A stretch of DNA of 64,000 bases, taken from Polynucleobacter necessarius (lineage in GTDB: Bacteria; Pseudomonadota; Gammaproteobacteria; Burkholderiales; Burkholderiaceae). Under the pieces are notes generated by a model, which was not told where the DNA came from, made no database searches, and saw only the letters and a list, made by a program, of their open reading frames with translations. Every line of letters starts with the position of its first letter. Position 1 is the stretch's first letter. The DNA lies in NCBI RefSeq assembly GCF_900095215.1, contig NZ_LT606949.1:1338690-1402689 (forward strand), given 5' to 3'. Positions 1 to 9,628 of this stretch are shown here, one piece after another. Both the position numbers and the translations under genes were made by a program.

Positions 1-35
1 GCCATCAAAATTTCTGTGTTATTGGAATCACTCAT
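1..35 (-). CDS. ispH: 4-hydroxy-3-methylbut-2-enyl diphosphate reductase, 5' end only
   Basis: Only the first eleven complete codons lie in the window, reading MSDSNNTEILM and then running off the left edge. The TEILMA segment matches the usual start of IspH (LytB), the iron-sulfur reductase that makes IPP and DMAPP in the last step of the MEP isoprenoid pathway. The start codon lies 3 bases beyond the fkpB stop codon on the same strand. An fkpB-ispH pair is common in proteobacteria, and this context carries most of the weight. The identification is an inference from a very short stretch. Confidence 0.6.
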   Translation of the reverse strand, partial: MSDSNNTEILM

Positions 36-38
36 GCT

Positions 39-485
39 TTATAGGATCGCTACAATCTCTGCTTCAAAAGTCACAGGTCTGCCGGCAAGGGGATGATTAA
101 ATTCAAACCATGCGCCCTCATCATTAATCGATTGCAAAACGCCTGCGTACTGAGCGCCACCCGGCGCATTGAACTCAATCACATCGCCTGGATTAAATTC
201 CACATCGTCATCACGACCTTCTTTCAGCGCCTTGAGCGATACCCACTGCACTAAATCCTCCTTGCGCGCACCAAAACTTTCTTCAGGCGCAAGGAGTGCA
301 CTTTTTTTCTCACCAACCCCTAAACCCAGCAATACCTTTTCAAAGCAAGGAGCAAATTGTCCAGATCCCATCAAAACCGTCGCAGGACGATCGATAAAGG
401 TGTTGATGTAATCCTCCCCATTGGGCAAAGTGAGCCGGTAGTTCAGAGTCAAGTAGGAATTAGGCAAAACGGTAAGCTTGGTCAT
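39..485 (-). CDS. fkpB: FKBP-type peptidyl-prolyl cis-trans isomerase (FkpB/SlpA-like)
   Basis: A 148-residue protein of the SlyD/FkpB branch of the FKBP family, which catalyses cis-trans isomerisation of proline peptide bonds in the cytoplasm. It starts with the typical strand (SYLTLNYRLTLPNGE) and has the G-S-G-Q-F-APCFE-x2-LLGLGVGE core at about residues 40-59. The inserted IF chaperone domain follows, with the ESFGARKEDLVQ segment and the FNPGDVIEF turn. The end, FNHPLAGRPVTFEAEI, is very characteristic of this family. The length is normal. It sits immediately upstream of ispH with a 3-base gap, so the two are probably co-transcribed. Confidence 0.93.
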   Translation of the reverse strand: MTKLTVLPNSYLTLNYRLTLPNGEDYINTFIDRPATVLMGSGQFAPCFEKVLLGLGVGEKKSALLAPEESFGARKEDLVQWVSLKALKEGRDDDVEFNPGDVIEFNAPGGAQYAGVLQSINDEGAWFEFNHPLAGRPVTFEAEIVAIL

Positions 486-513
486 AAGGTGATTGTATCT
501 AGGCCTGCGCTAG

Positions 514-1202
514 CTGTGCACTCCCCCATTAACAGGTTGGCCAAAAAATCAGCAACCTAGAGAAAAACTGCGATTAAATGGTGCGGGGGCACTTTCAGAC
601 GCTGAATGACTCACCATCTTTCTGCGGGTAGGTGTGAAAGGAAAAAGCGCAGTTGCCCTAGCTCAGGATCTCCTGCATCACTTTGGGAGTCTGCCTAAAC
701 TTCTAGCCAGCAGCCCTGCAGAGCTCACTCAACTGCATGGGATGGGACTATCCAAGTGGTCGCAAATTCAAGCGGCGCACGAACTCATTAAACGGAGTCT
801 TGAGGACGGCTTAACCCAAGACCCCATCTTTTCCTCACCCAACCATGTCAGAGAGTTCTTGCAGGCCAAGATTGGCCGCCTTCCGCATGAGGTCTTGCTG
901 TGCCTCTACCTTGATTCCCGACTGCATCTGATTGAATGTGATGAGCTCTTTAGGGGCTCCATTACCCAAACAACCATTTACCCCCGAGAAATCCTCAAAG
1001 AGACCTTAGCGAAAAATGCCAGCGCCCTCATCGTGGCGCACAAGCATCCCAGCGGAAACCCATTACCTAGTGACGCAGACCAAGAATTAACGAAGGTACT
1101 ACTCAATGCCCTACAATATTAGTGTATATTCAGCTTTTAGACCACTGCATTGTGAGTAGGAGCGGTTTGTTCTCCTTTTCAGATTCAGGCCCTTATGGAT
1201 AA
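514..1202 (+). pseudogene. radC: radC (JAMM/MPN-domain protein), nonsense and frameshift
   Basis: The reading is a RadC protein broken in two places. The N-terminal part (PREKLRLNGAGALSDAE) hits an in-frame TGA at 607-609, where relatives have leucine (SDAELL). The frame continues as LTIFLRVGVKGKSAVALAQ and runs through the helix-hairpin-helix region to the metal-binding JAMM motif AHKHPSGNPLPSDAD. After LLNALQ the frame is lost around 1115-1133. The expected C-terminus (LLDHCIVSRSGLFSFSDSG) is found in another frame, ending at 1202. No clear start codon remains, because the frame is closed by a TAG at 511-513. A 162-codon open stretch (634-1122) survives from a GTG, but lacks both ends. RadC is widespread, but its role is not settled despite the name. 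This copy is almost certainly non-functional. Confidence 0.88.
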
Positions 1203-1344
1203 TGGGATTAAATGATAGTAAATACTAACTTATTGGCCTATTTTTCCAATAGAGGCGCTTTTTAGACCAAATCCCGCTTACAAAAGCCATGTAGCTGGGC
1301 CTGATACAATCTTCTTTTTTCGCAATTAAAAATGGAGTTATGTC

Positions 1345-1578
1345 ATGGCAAAAGTTTGCCAAGTCACTGGGAAAAAGCCGATGGTTGGCAACAATGTATC
1401 CCATGCAAACAATAAAACGAAGCGTCGCTTTTTGCCGAATTTGCAAAACCGTCGTTTCTGGGTTGAATCTGAAAACCGTTGGATTAGCTTGCGCTTAACC
1501 AATGCTGGTTTGCGCGTTATCGACAAGAACGGCATCGATTCTGTGTTGTCTGATCTCCGTGCACGTGGCGAAATTTAA
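1345..1578 (+). CDS. rpmB: 50S ribosomal protein L28
   Basis: A 77-residue protein with the whole L28 signature: start [21 protein letters not shown], the basic [12 protein letters not shown] segment and the [15 protein letters not shown] strand. It binds 23S rRNA in the large subunit. A GGAG ribosome binding site precedes the ATG by about 8 bases. The rpmG gene follows after 11 bases, giving the standard rpmB-rpmG operon, and a terminator closes the unit. The length is typical and nothing is unusual. Confidence 0.98.
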   Translation: MAKVCQVTGKKPMVGNNVSHANNKTKRRFLPNLQNRRFWVESENRWISLRLTNAGLRVIDKNGIDSVLSDLRARGEI

Positions 1579-1589
1579 GGAGCGCACAA

Positions 1590-1757
1590 ATGGCTAAAGG
1601 CGGCAGAGAAAAAATCAAGTTGGAGTCATCAGCAGGTACTGGTCACTTCTACACCACTTCAAAAAACAAGCGCACTAAGCCTGCGAAAATGGAGATCATG
1701 AAGTTCGACCCAACCATTCGCAAGCACGTTGCTTACAAAGAAACAAAGCTGAAGTAA
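1590..1757 (+). CDS. rpmG: 50S ribosomal protein L33
   Basis: A 55-residue protein starting [20 protein letters not shown], with the [11 protein letters not shown] and KMEIMKFDP segments that identify L33. This is the form without the zinc-binding cysteines, as is usual in proteobacteria. It is a small component of the large ribosomal subunit near the E site. An AAGGAG ribosome binding site overlaps the end of rpmB, so the two genes are translated from one message. A strong intrinsic terminator lies about 40 bases after the stop codon. Confidence 0.97.
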   Translation: MAKGGREKIKLESSAGTGHFYTTSKNKRTKPAKMEIMKFDPTIRKHVAYKETKLK

Positions 1758-1793
1758 GGCATTGATTTAATACTGACTTTCAGTAAATAAAAA

Positions 1794-1818
1794 ACCCGCT
1801 ACATCAGCGGGTCTTTTA
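1794..1818 (+). terminator. Rho-independent terminator after rpmBG
   Basis: A perfect 7-bp stem ACCCGCT/AGCGGGT (1794-1800 with 1806-1812) has loop ACATC and is followed by CTTTTA. It is preceded by an A-run, so it may act in both directions and also end the message of the minus-strand desaturase. Confidence 0.85.
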
Positions 1819-1864
1819 TGGCCTAAATTTTTCTAAAATTTTTTAGTGTTTATTTTCTTAGAAA

Positions 1865-3058
1865 TTAAATGTAACGACGCAATCTCAAAGAGAACTCACG
1901 TAAGTTAGTTAAACCACTCTCTTCCGCACGCTGGCACCAAGTGTGCAATTGAGATAACAACTGCTCTTTAGTGGCTGAGGAACGACTCCAGATGGCTTGC
2001 AGATCACGACGCATTTCAATCATTTTGCGCAATTGAGCGTTACTGGCCATTAACTCCTCAAGCTTTAGCTTCTCTTGCTCGGTTAAACGAGATTCGTCCT
2101 TAGTCAGCCAAGTACGGGCATCGCCTAAATGCGCCGCCAAGACTTGCATGTGCTGCACTTCATTACTAAAGAAGCTGCGCAATGTCTTGCTGTAACGCGC
2201 CATGATTTCATAACGGTTCGCAATGATAGCTTCGAGCGTATTTTGGTCTGCGGGACGGAGATCGCTCAGCACTGGTTTAGGTGGAGTCTTTTTCACCGTC
2301 GCCAAACCGACTGCACTCATTATCTGAATGTACATCCAGCCAATATCAAACTCGTACCATTTATTGGATAGCTTGGCGCTGGTAGCGAAGGTGTGGTGAT
2401 TGTTATGCAACTCTTCACCACCAATCAAAAGACCCCAGGGCACAATATTTCTGGCAGCGTCTTCGCAATCAAAATTACGATAGCCCCAGTAGTGCCCAAT
2501 GCCATTAATGATGCCGGCTGCGGTAATTGGAATCCACAACATTTGGACCGACCAAACGGTGAAACCAAGCGCGCCAAATAAAAACACATCAATGATGAGC
2601 ATGATGGCAACACCATGCCACGAGAACTTGGAATAGATATTGTGCTCAAGCCAATCATCTGGAGTGCCGTGACCAAACTTATCTAAAGTTTCTTGATTGC
2701 CCGCTTCTTTTTTATAAAGCTCTGCACCGCGCGAAAGTACGGTCTTGATTCCCAAAACCTGTGGGCTATGGGGATCATCAACAGTCTCGCATTTGGCGTG
2801 GTGCTTACGATGAATCGCGGCCCACTCCTTGGTAACCATGCCAGTAGTTAGCCAGAGCCAGAAGCGAAAGAAATGCGAAACGATTGGATGCAGATCCAAA
2901 GCACGGTGCGCTTGGCAGCGGTGCAAGAAAATAGTCACGGCGGCAATGGTGATGTGTGTGGCTACCAGCGTGAAAACGGTAATTTTCCACAAAGACCGAT
3001 CTAAATATCCATTAGCAAGCCAATGGAGAAGCAAATCAAAACCTGAAGCTGTATTCAA
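1865..3058 (-). CDS. acyl-CoA/fatty acid desaturase (delta-9 type)
   Basis: A 397-residue integral membrane desaturase. The three histidine boxes that hold the di-iron centre are present: HRCQAHR near residue 47, HRKHH near residue 84 and HNNHH near residue 218. Hydrophobic segments at about 24-45, 60-75, 150-170 and 175-190 match the four-helix topology of the family. The family inserts a double bond into saturated acyl chains and sets membrane fluidity. The C-terminal 130 residues are a charged, helical extension often seen in betaproteobacterial members. The only in-frame start near the beginning is a TTG at 3058, with an AGGGA site about 8 bases upstream. The exact acyl substrate cannot be told from the sequence. 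Confidence 0.9.
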   Translation of the reverse strand: MNTASGFDLLLHWLANGYLDRSLWKITVFTLVATHITIAAVTIFLHRCQAHRALDLHPIVSHFFRFWLWLTTGMVTKEWAAIHRKHHAKCETVDDPHSPQVLGIKTVLSRGAELYKKEAGNQETLDKFGHGTPDDWLEHNIYSKFSWHGVAIMLIIDVFLFGALGFTVWSVQMLWIPITAAGIINGIGHYWGYRNFDCEDAARNIVPWGLLIGGEELHNNHHTFATSAKLSNKWYEFDIGWMYIQIMSAVGLATVKKTPPKPVLSDLRPADQNTLEAIIANRYEIMARYSKTLRSFFSNEVQHMQVLAAHLGDARTWLTKDESRLTEQEKLKLEELMASNAQLRKMIEMRRDLQAIWSRSSATKEQLLSQLHTWCQRAEESGLTNLREFSLRLRRYI

Positions 3059-3086
3059 AATGGATTCCCTAAAGAGATCAAAACTG

Positions 3087-4646
3087 CTATTTTAGTTCTT
3101 TAGGGGTGCCCTTGTGTTTGACCTTAAGCTCTTTTTGACCGCCTGTTTGTGCCTCAACCGAAGGGGCGGCAGCCTTTTTCTGGAAAACCGCCCCAAAAAA
3201 ACCATCTGTTCCATGAATATGAGGCCATAACTGCCACCAAGGATTATCAAGACTACATCCTAAAGGCAATTTTTCCTTTGGAAATAATGGCGTAAGAACT
3301 TCTGCAGCTGGAACAGCCTCAAATTGTGGGTGATTTGCCAAAAACTCCTCGGCAATAGCCTGATTGTCTTGGGGCAACAGACTGCAGGTGGCATAAACCA
3401 AACGTCCGCCGGGCTTTAATAGACGGGCTGCGGAGGCCAAAATACTTCTTTGCTTTTGGTTCAGCTCCAACACTGCTGCAAGGGTCTGACGCCACTTCAA
3501 GTCAGGGTTTCGGCGCAATGTACCCATGCCGCTACAAGGGGCATCCACCAGTACACGATCAATCTTTCCGGCTAAGCGCTTGATCTTGGCGTCATTCTCG
3601 CTATCAATCCACACTGGATGAACATTTGAGAGACCGCTACGAGCCTGTCTGGGCTTCAAATTGGCCAAGCGACGCTCTGATGTATCTAAAGCATATAAAC
3701 GCCCTGTGGAGCGCATAAGTGCCCCGATTGCCAAAGTCTTGCCGCCAGCACCAGCGCAAAAGTCCACAACCATCTCACCACGCTTAGGAGCGAGCAAGTA
3801 AGCCAAGAGCTGACTGCCCTCATCTTGCACTTCAAACATGCCTGCTTTAAAGCCAGCTGTATTTTGCAAAGCGGGTTTACCCATGATGCGCACGCCATCA
3901 GGTGCATATGGGGTTGGAATCGCTTGATAGCGGCCACCTAATGCATTCATCTGCGCGAGCAATTCTTCGCGATTGGTTTTCATGGTGTTCGCGCGCAAAT
4001 CCAATAGCGCTGGATGCATTAAAGATTTTGCAAGCTCTTCACGTGTTTCTTCACCAGGATATTTTCCAAACGCATCCCATAACCACTCTGGCAAATTATT
4101 ACGAACAAGTGGATTTAATGCAGCAGGATCAACCGTCGCAAAACGTTGTAGCCACTCATACTCGCCTGGCTTTAATACGTGCGCCAAGTCAGCAATCGCG
4201 CTCTCTGCGCGGTTCCCAGATCCCAAACCACCTTCAGACAAAGCGGACAGCAAACCCAATAGGGATAAGCGTCTAGCCTGCGAACCTTCACCACTAGAGG
4301 CAAATTGGGAGAACTCATTTTTACGACGCAAGATAGCAAATGCGCTCTCAGCAATCAAAGCGCGATCACGATTTCCCAGCTGTGGTTCTGCCCAGAAATA
4401 GCGACTCACCACCCGATCAGCCGGCTGGTCAAAACTGAGCAATTCAGGCAGCAGACGCTCCAGATGCATCGCATGTTGCGGCAATGCCTTTGCATTGGAA
4501 AAATTCTTCTGACCTTCGGGCGCGATGAGATTGCCACCAGCATTGCGACGCTCGGGACGACGCAATGGATCTTTCGATTTCGTCGCGTAACTTTTGTGTG
4601 GATCTAGTCTGTTACCAGATCTACGGGGTGGACGTTCTGCACTCAT
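3087..4646 (-). CDS. rsmB: 16S rRNA (cytosine-967-C5)-methyltransferase
   Basis: A 519-residue protein with the RsmB architecture. A NusB-like RNA-binding domain occupies about residues 55-190. It is followed by a Rossmann methyltransferase domain of the NOL1/NOP2/Sun family. The SAM-binding motif VVDFCAGAGGKTLAIGALM is visible. So are both key cysteines, in VDAPCSGMGTLRRNPD (releasing) and LVYATCSLLPQDN (nucleophile). The N-terminus has about 50 extra basic residues and the C-terminus a basic tail rich in lysine, both low in complexity. The start overlaps the purN stop by 4 bases (ATGA), which indicates translational coupling with purN. Confidence 0.93.
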   Translation of the reverse strand: MSAERPPRRSGNRLDPHKSYATKSKDPLRRPERRNAGGNLIAPEGQKNFSNAKALPQHAMHLERLLPELLSFDQPADRVVSRYFWAEPQLGNRDRALIAESAFAILRRKNEFSQFASSGEGSQARRLSLLGLLSALSEGGLGSGNRAESAIADLAHVLKPGEYEWLQRFATVDPAALNPLVRNNLPEWLWDAFGKYPGEETREELAKSLMHPALLDLRANTMKTNREELLAQMNALGGRYQAIPTPYAPDGVRIMGKPALQNTAGFKAGMFEVQDEGSQLLAYLLAPKRGEMVVDFCAGAGGKTLAIGALMRSTGRLYALDTSERRLANLKPRQARSGLSNVHPVWIDSENDAKIKRLAGKIDRVLVDAPCSGMGTLRRNPDLKWRQTLAAVLELNQKQRSILASAARLLKPGGRLVYATCSLLPQDNQAIAEEFLANHPQFEAVPAAEVLTPLFPKEKLPLGCSLDNPWWQLWPHIHGTDGFFGAVFQKKAAAPSVEAQTGGQKELKVKHKGTPKELK

Positions 4647-5272
4647 AATTTAAAAAATTGCGACTCTGGGGGTTGTAACTTCACTTGATTACCTTCTATT
4701 CGCAATCGTCCATCAAGAAACCATTTTACGGCCCGCGAGTAAATGTGATGTTCAGCCGCCAAAACACGGGCTGCCAAGGTGTCTGCGTCATCCCCATCGA
4801 GCACTGGAACTGAGGCCTGACAAATGATCGGCCCCTCATCCACGCCTTCGTTCACGAAGTGCACGGTGGCGCCATGCTCCTTCACACCCGCCTCCAAGGC
4901 GCGCTCATGGGTGTGCAATCCCGGAAAAGCAGGCAACAAGGCTGGGTGGATATTGATTAAGCGGCCATCGAAATGACGAATAAATTCAGGGGTCACAATT
5001 CTCATAAAGCCGGCCAGAACCACCAAATCCGCCCCCAGAGCATCAATCTGCTGGATTAATGCCGCATCAAAGGACTCGCGAGTAGCATACTCCTTATGCT
5101 CAATCGCATAAGCTGGAATACCCTGCGAGCGAGCAAAATCAAGACCCTTAGCCGATGAGTGATTCGCTATTACCCCAGCAAAAGTGACCGGCCATTGCTC
5201 TTTTTGAGCTGTTTGGACAATGGCCTCGAAATTAGATCCGCGGCCCGAGATTAAGGTGACGATAGAAGGCAT
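4643..5272 (-). CDS. purN: phosphoribosylglycinamide formyltransferase (GART)
   Basis: This enzyme transfers a formyl group from 10-formyl-tetrahydrofolate to GAR, the third step of purine synthesis. The start is typical (SIVTLISGRGSNFEAI). The catalytic Asn-His pair is in INIHPALLPAFPG, and the catalytic Asp is in the segment HFVNEGVDEGPII. The length of about 209 residues is normal. I place the start at ATG 5272 (MPSIVTL); a GTG two codons upstream at 5278 is the alternative. The gene is divergent from ribF and its stop overlaps the rsmB start. It depends on the folate pool, which matters because folK is broken elsewhere in this window. Confidence 0.94.
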   Translation of the reverse strand: MPSIVTLISGRGSNFEAIVQTAQKEQWPVTFAGVIANHSSAKGLDFARSQGIPAYAIEHKEYATRESFDAALIQQIDALGADLVVLAGFMRIVTPEFIRHFDGRLINIHPALLPAFPGLHTHERALEAGVKEHGATVHFVNEGVDEGPIICQASVPVLDGDDADTLAARVLAAEHHIYSRAVKWFLDGRLRIEGNQVKLQPPESQFFKL

Positions 5273-5311
5273 GCCCACAATATAATTGATGGTTACCTTG
5301 AAAGCGATTTT

Positions 5312-6262
5312 GTGAACATATTCCGTGGCCCCACCCAGTTTTCCGCAGGACCCGCTTGTGCCCTAACCATCGGCAATTTCGATGGCGTGCACAGGGGTCA
5401 TCGCGCCCTACTCAAGACACTGGTTGATGGCGCCAAGACTCGAGGCTTGGTTAGTTGCGTGATGACTTTCGAGCCTCACCCAAAGGAATTCTTCTCTCCG
5501 GAACAAGCGCCACCCCGCATTCTCAATTTGCGGGACAAATTAGCAGCCCTTGCCGAACTGGGAATTGATCACGTGGTGGTTGAACATTTCAACTCCGCTT
5601 TTGCAAAACTGCCCCGAGAAGAATTTGTCTCTGAAAGTATTGTCAAACGCCTCAACGCCAAATGGATTGTGATTGGTGATGACTTTTGTTATGGCGCTAA
5701 ACGCGCGGGTAACTTTGCTAGCTTAAAAGCTGCTGGTGAAAAGTACGGCTTTGAAGTGTCTAGCATTCAAACCATTCAAGAAAATGGTGATCGTATTTCT
5801 AGCTCAGCTCTACGCGCGGCACTCGCCAGTGGCGATATGTCATTGACAGAAAAATTATTAGGCCGTCCATACGGAATTTCTGGACACGTTATTCATGGCC
5901 AACAACTTGGTCGTGAATTAGGCTTTCCCACTTTGAACTTAGCGGTAGCTAATCACTTGCATCACCGCAAACCCGCGACGACTGGAATCTTCACCGCGCA
6001 AGTTTTGGGATTGAGTGATAAACCCCTGCCTGCGGTAGCCAGCCTAGGTGTTAGGCCCACAGTGGAGGACGAAGGCAGGGTATTGCTAGAAACCCACATC
6101 TTTGATTACAACGCGGATGTGTACGGAAAAATCATTACCGTAGAGCTATTAGAAAAAATCCGCGATGAGGCGAAGTACCCAGACCTCGAAACCCTTACAC
6201 AAGCGATTGCAGCAGATGCAGCGCATGCCAGAAATTATTTCCAGAAAAAAGCTTATGTCTGA
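5312..6262 (+). CDS. ribF: bifunctional riboflavin kinase / FMN adenylyltransferase
   Basis: A 316-residue RibF that makes FMN and then FAD from riboflavin. The N-terminal nucleotidyltransferase domain carries [10 protein letters not shown] at residues 21-30. Its partner motif is [10 protein letters not shown] near residue 165. The C-terminal kinase domain has [20 protein letters not shown], a conserved nucleotide-binding stretch, and ends in the usual [15 protein letters not shown] helix. The start is a GTG giving MNIFRG, the normal RibF beginning. Its last 8 bases overlap the ileS start. The order ribF-ileS-lspA is conserved across proteobacteria. Confidence 0.96.
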   Translation: MNIFRGPTQFSAGPACALTIGNFDGVHRGHRALLKTLVDGAKTRGLVSCVMTFEPHPKEFFSPEQAPPRILNLRDKLAALAELGIDHVVVEHFNSAFAKLPREEFVSESIVKRLNAKWIVIGDDFCYGAKRAGNFASLKAAGEKYGFEVSSIQTIQENGDRISSSALRAALASGDMSLTEKLLGRPYGISGHVIHGQQLGRELGFPTLNLAVANHLHHRKPATTGIFTAQVLGLSDKPLPAVASLGVRPTVEDEGRVLLETHIFDYNADVYGKIITVELLEKIRDEAKYPDLETLTQAIAADAAHARNYFQKKAYV

Positions 6263-9116
6263 AAAAGAAAACTCTTATCCCGTTAACTTACTTGATACCT
6301 CCTTCCCTATGCGAGGGGATCTTGCTAAACGCGAACCACAGTGGGTAGCTGCGTGGCAAAAGAATACGCTCTACGAAAAAATTCGTGCGGCACATGCCAA
6401 TCAACCCACGTTCATTTTGCATGATGGCCCTCCTTATGCAAATGGCGACATTCACATTGGTCATGCGGTCAATAAGATTCTGAAGGACATGATTGTGAAG
6501 TCGCGTTGGCTTATGGGCTTTGACTCGGCCTATGTGCCCGGCTGGGATTGCCATGGCATGCCAATTGAGATTCAGATTGAAAAAGAGTTTGGTAAAAATT
6601 TACCAACTGCTGAAGTGCAATCTAAAGCGCGCGCTTATGCTCATGTTCAAGTTGAGAAGCAGAAGAAAGATTTTGAGCGCTTGGGCGTATTGGGCGACTG
6701 GAATAACCCCTATCTCACCATGAACTTCCGCAATGAGGCCGACGAAATCCGCGCTCTTGGCAAGATCTGGGAGAAGGGTTATGTCTTCCGCGGCTTACAA
6801 CCAGTGAACTGGTGCTTTGATTGTGGTTCCGCCCTGGCTGAAGCTGAGGTTGAATACCAAGATAAAACTGACCCAACAGTCGATGTTGGTTTTGCATTGG
6901 ATGATGCGCAGCGACCACAATTAGCTAAAGCGTTTGGCCTTACCGATTTACCGAATAAACCAGGTCAGATTGTGATCTGGACAACAACCCCTTGGACCAT
7001 TCCCGCCAACCAAGCGATGAATGTCCATCCAGAACTCACATATGCGTTGGTCGATGTCGGTGATAAGTTACTCATTCTTGCTAAAGAGCGCGTTGAAACT
7101 TGTTTGCAAGACTATGGCTTGGAAGGCAAAGTAATTGCCACTTGCCAAGGCGCTCAGTTAGCGAATATTTCTTTTTGGCATCCGCTAGCGACATTGCATG
7201 AAGGCTATAAACGCCTCTCTCCAATTTATCCAGCTGAATATGTCACGCTTGATACGGGTACCGGCATCGTTCACTCTGCACCCGCTTATGGCGAGGAAGA
7301 CTTTAAATCCTGTAAAGCCAATAAGCTTGCTGACAAAGATATCCTGAACCCAGTGATGGGCAATGGTGTGTATGCATCTTGGTTGCCATGCTTTGCCAAC
7401 GAATACATCTGGACAGCCAATCCAAAGATTATTGAAGCGATGCGTGAAGCGGGTAGCCTCTTGCGCGACAAAACCTATACCCACTCGTATATGCATTGCT
7501 GGCGTCATAAGTCGCCCATCATTTACCGCGCCACCTCACAATGGTTTGCGAGCATGGATAAGAAATCCTCCGATGGCAAAACCAGTTTGCGTGAGACTGC
7601 GTTAGCTGGCATTGAGAACACTGAGTTCTTCCCAGCTTGGGGTAAGCAACGTTTACACAGCATGATTGCCAACCGTCCGGATTGGACTTTGTCACGCCAA
7701 CGTCAATGGGGTGTGCCAATGGCTTTCTTTGTTCACAAAGAAAGTGGTGAGCCACATCCACGTACTGTTGAGTTACTTGAAGAAATTGCAAAGCGCGTAG
7801 AAAAAGAAGGTATCGAGGCCTGGCAAAAATTGGAAGTTGCCGAGCTCCTTGGCGATGAAGCCGCGCAATACGAAAAGAACCGCGATACCTTGGATGTTTG
7901 GTTTGACTCCGGCACAACGCACTGGCATGTCATTCGTGGCTCGCACCGCGATGAATTACTCACCACTGATGCAGAAACACAAAATGGTCGTCTGGCAGAT
8001 TTATATCTCGAAGGGTCAGACCAACACCGCGGCTGGTTCCACTCCTCATTACTTACCGGCGCGATGCTGGATGGCAAGCCACCATACAAAGCACTCTTGA
8101 CTCACGGCTTTACGGTCGACGGGCAAGGTCGCAAGATGAGTAAGTCTGTGGGAAATGTGATTGCGCCTCAACAGGTGGCAGACAAGCTGGGCGCAGAAAT
8201 CATTCGCCTCTGGGTTGCTTCTACTGACTACTCTGGTGAAATGACGATCTCAGACGAGATCCTCAAACGCGTTACCGAGAGCTACCGCCGCATTCGCAAC
8301 ACCTTACGTTTCTTATTGGCAAACTTATCGGACTTTGATCCCACTAAACATGCGATGCCCGCTGATCAGTGGCTGGAAATTGATCGCTATGCGGTTGCAC
8401 TTGCTAACGACTTGCAAAACGATGTGGAATCCCATTACAAAGCATATGAATTCCAGCCTGCGGTCGCCCGCATGTTGACTTTCTCTTCTGAGGATTTAGG
8501 CGGCTTCTATTTGGATATTCTGAAGGATCGTCTCTATACCAGCGCGCCAGACTCACCCGATCGTCGCGCCGCACAAAATGCTTTATTCCATATCACCCGC
8601 AATCTGTTGAAATGGTTCTCGCCATTCCTCTCCTTTACCGCGGAAGAAGCCTGGAAAGATTTCCCACATGGCTCTGGAAACAAGCCATCGGAATCCATCT
8701 TCATGGAAGAATTTGGTCAATTCCCTGAAATTGCTCATGCTGATGAATTGCTCGCGAAATGGAGTCGCATTCGGGAGCTCCGCTCTGAAGTTACCAAGGC
8801 GATTGAAGTGGAACGTGAGGCAGGCACTGTTGGTTCGTCATTACAGGCCGAGCTTACTATCAAAGTCGGTGATGGTTACTTTGCCATCCTACATTCGCTG
8901 GAAGATGATTTGCGTTTTATCACGATCACCTCTAGTGCCAACATTGAGTTGAGCAACGAAGGCTTAGAAGTTTTAGTACGGGGCAGTCAACACAAGAAGT
9001 GTGGTCGCTGCTGGCATCACACCAAAGATGTTGGCAGTCACGCTGATCATCCAGAGTTATGTGGTCGCTGTATTAGCAACTTATTTGGCGCTGGCGATCA
9101 CCGCCTGTTTGCGTAA
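6255..9116 (+). CDS. ileS: isoleucyl-tRNA synthetase
   Basis: A class I aminoacyl-tRNA synthetase of 953 residues. The HIGH motif is at residues 67-70 ([10 protein letters not shown]) and KMSKS at 627-631. The inserted editing domain lies between them, with the conserved [13 protein letters not shown] segment. The C-terminal zinc finger has its four cysteines at 916, 919, 936 and 939 (KKCGRCWHH and ELCGRC). The start chosen is ATG 6255 ([20 protein letters not shown]), which overlaps the ribF stop. The frame stays open about 30 codons upstream inside ribF, but that part has no family similarity. This is an intact essential gene. Confidence 0.97.
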   Translation: MSEKENSYPVNLLDTSFPMRGDLAKREPQWVAAWQKNTLYEKIRAAHANQPTFILHDGPPYANGDIHIGHAVNKILKDMIVKSRWLMGFDSAYVPGWDCHGMPIEIQIEKEFGKNLPTAEVQSKARAYAHVQVEKQKKDFERLGVLGDWNNPYLTMNFRNEADEIRALGKIWEKGYVFRGLQPVNWCFDCGSALAEAEVEYQDKTDPTVDVGFALDDAQRPQLAKAFGLTDLPNKPGQIVIWTTTPWTIPANQAMNVHPELTYALVDVGDKLLILAKERVETCLQDYGLEGKVIATCQGAQLANISFWHPLATLHEGYKRLSPIYPAEYVTLDTGTGIVHSAPAYGEEDFKSCKANKLADKDILNPVMGNGVYASWLPCFANEYIWTANPKIIEAMREAGSLLRDKTYTHSYMHCWRHKSPIIYRATSQWFASMDKKSSDGKTSLRETALAGIENTEFFPAWGKQRLHSMIANRPDWTLSRQRQWGVPMAFFVHKESGEPHPRTVELLEEIAKRVEKEGIEAWQKLEVAELLGDEAAQYEKNRDTLDVWFDSGTTHWHVIRGSHRDELLTTDAETQNGRLADLYLEGSDQHRGWFHSSLLTGAMLDGKPPYKALLTHGFTVDGQGRKMSKSVGNVIAPQQVADKLGAEIIRLWVASTDYSGEMTISDEILKRVTESYRRIRNTLRFLLANLSDFDPTKHAMPADQWLEIDRYAVALANDLQNDVESHYKAYEFQPAVARMLTFSSEDLGGFYLDILKDRLYTSAPDSPDRRAAQNALFHITRNLLKWFSPFLSFTAEEAWKDFPHGSGNKPSESIFMEEFGQFPEIAHADELLAKWSRIRELRSEVTKAIEVEREAGTVGSSLQAELTIKVGDGYFAILHSLEDDLRFITITSSANIELSNEGLEVLVRGSQHKKCGRCWHHTKDVGSHADHPELCGRCISNLFGAGDHRLFA

Positions 9117-9127
9117 GAACCGTCAAT

Positions 9128-9619
9128 ATGAAAAGTCTCCCCTTGCTTCGCTATCTGGCAATCGCCGTCATCGTGCTCTTGCTCGACCAGCTGAGCAAGC
9201 GGTCGGCATTAAGTAATTTGCAGATGGGTGTTCCTGAGCCTGTTTTACCCTTTATGAACTGGTTGCTCCTCTTTAACCCAGGCGCGGCTTTTTCATTCTT
9301 GGCGCAAGGCTCTGGCTGGCAACGCCGGTTTTTTGCCGCGCTTGGCATTGCCGCGTCGATATACATTATTTGGATGCTCTATAAAAGTCAAAGCGATAAG
9401 CTGCTCTGTATTGCCCTCGGCCTAATCTTAGGTGGCGCACTAGGGAACGTCGTGGATCGTGTGATGTATGGCGCTGTGGTCGACTTTATTGACCTCTATT
9501 ACGCCAATTGGCATTGGCCAGCATTTAACATTGCTGATAGCGCTATTTGCGTAGGCGCTACCCTTATTATTTTGGGCGAATTGCGCAAGTCATTTGGCAA
9601 ATCAGCCCAATATCATTAA
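9128..9619 (+). CDS. lspA: lipoprotein signal peptidase (signal peptidase II)
   Basis: A 163-residue inner-membrane aspartyl protease that cleaves the signal peptide of diacylglyceryl-modified prolipoproteins. Four hydrophobic segments are visible, at about residues 6-22, 60-80, 90-105 and 135-152. The two catalytic aspartates sit in the conserved boxes GNVVDRV and FNIADSAI. The NPGAAFSFL box is also present. It begins 11 bases after ileS, as in the widely conserved ribF-ileS-lspA operon, and coaBC follows after 9 bases. The length is normal. Confidence 0.96.
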   Translation: MKSLPLLRYLAIAVIVLLLDQLSKRSALSNLQMGVPEPVLPFMNWLLLFNPGAAFSFLAQGSGWQRRFFAALGIAASIYIIWMLYKSQSDKLLCIALGLILGGALGNVVDRVMYGAVVDFIDLYYANWHWPAFNIADSAICVGATLIILGELRKSFGKSAQYH

Positions 9620-9628
9620 GCTGGCGCC

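Noticed and set aside
1203..1344. Promoter upstream of rpmB (TACAAT near 1303)
   Set aside because: No acceptable -35 box lies at a suitable distance; too weak to list.
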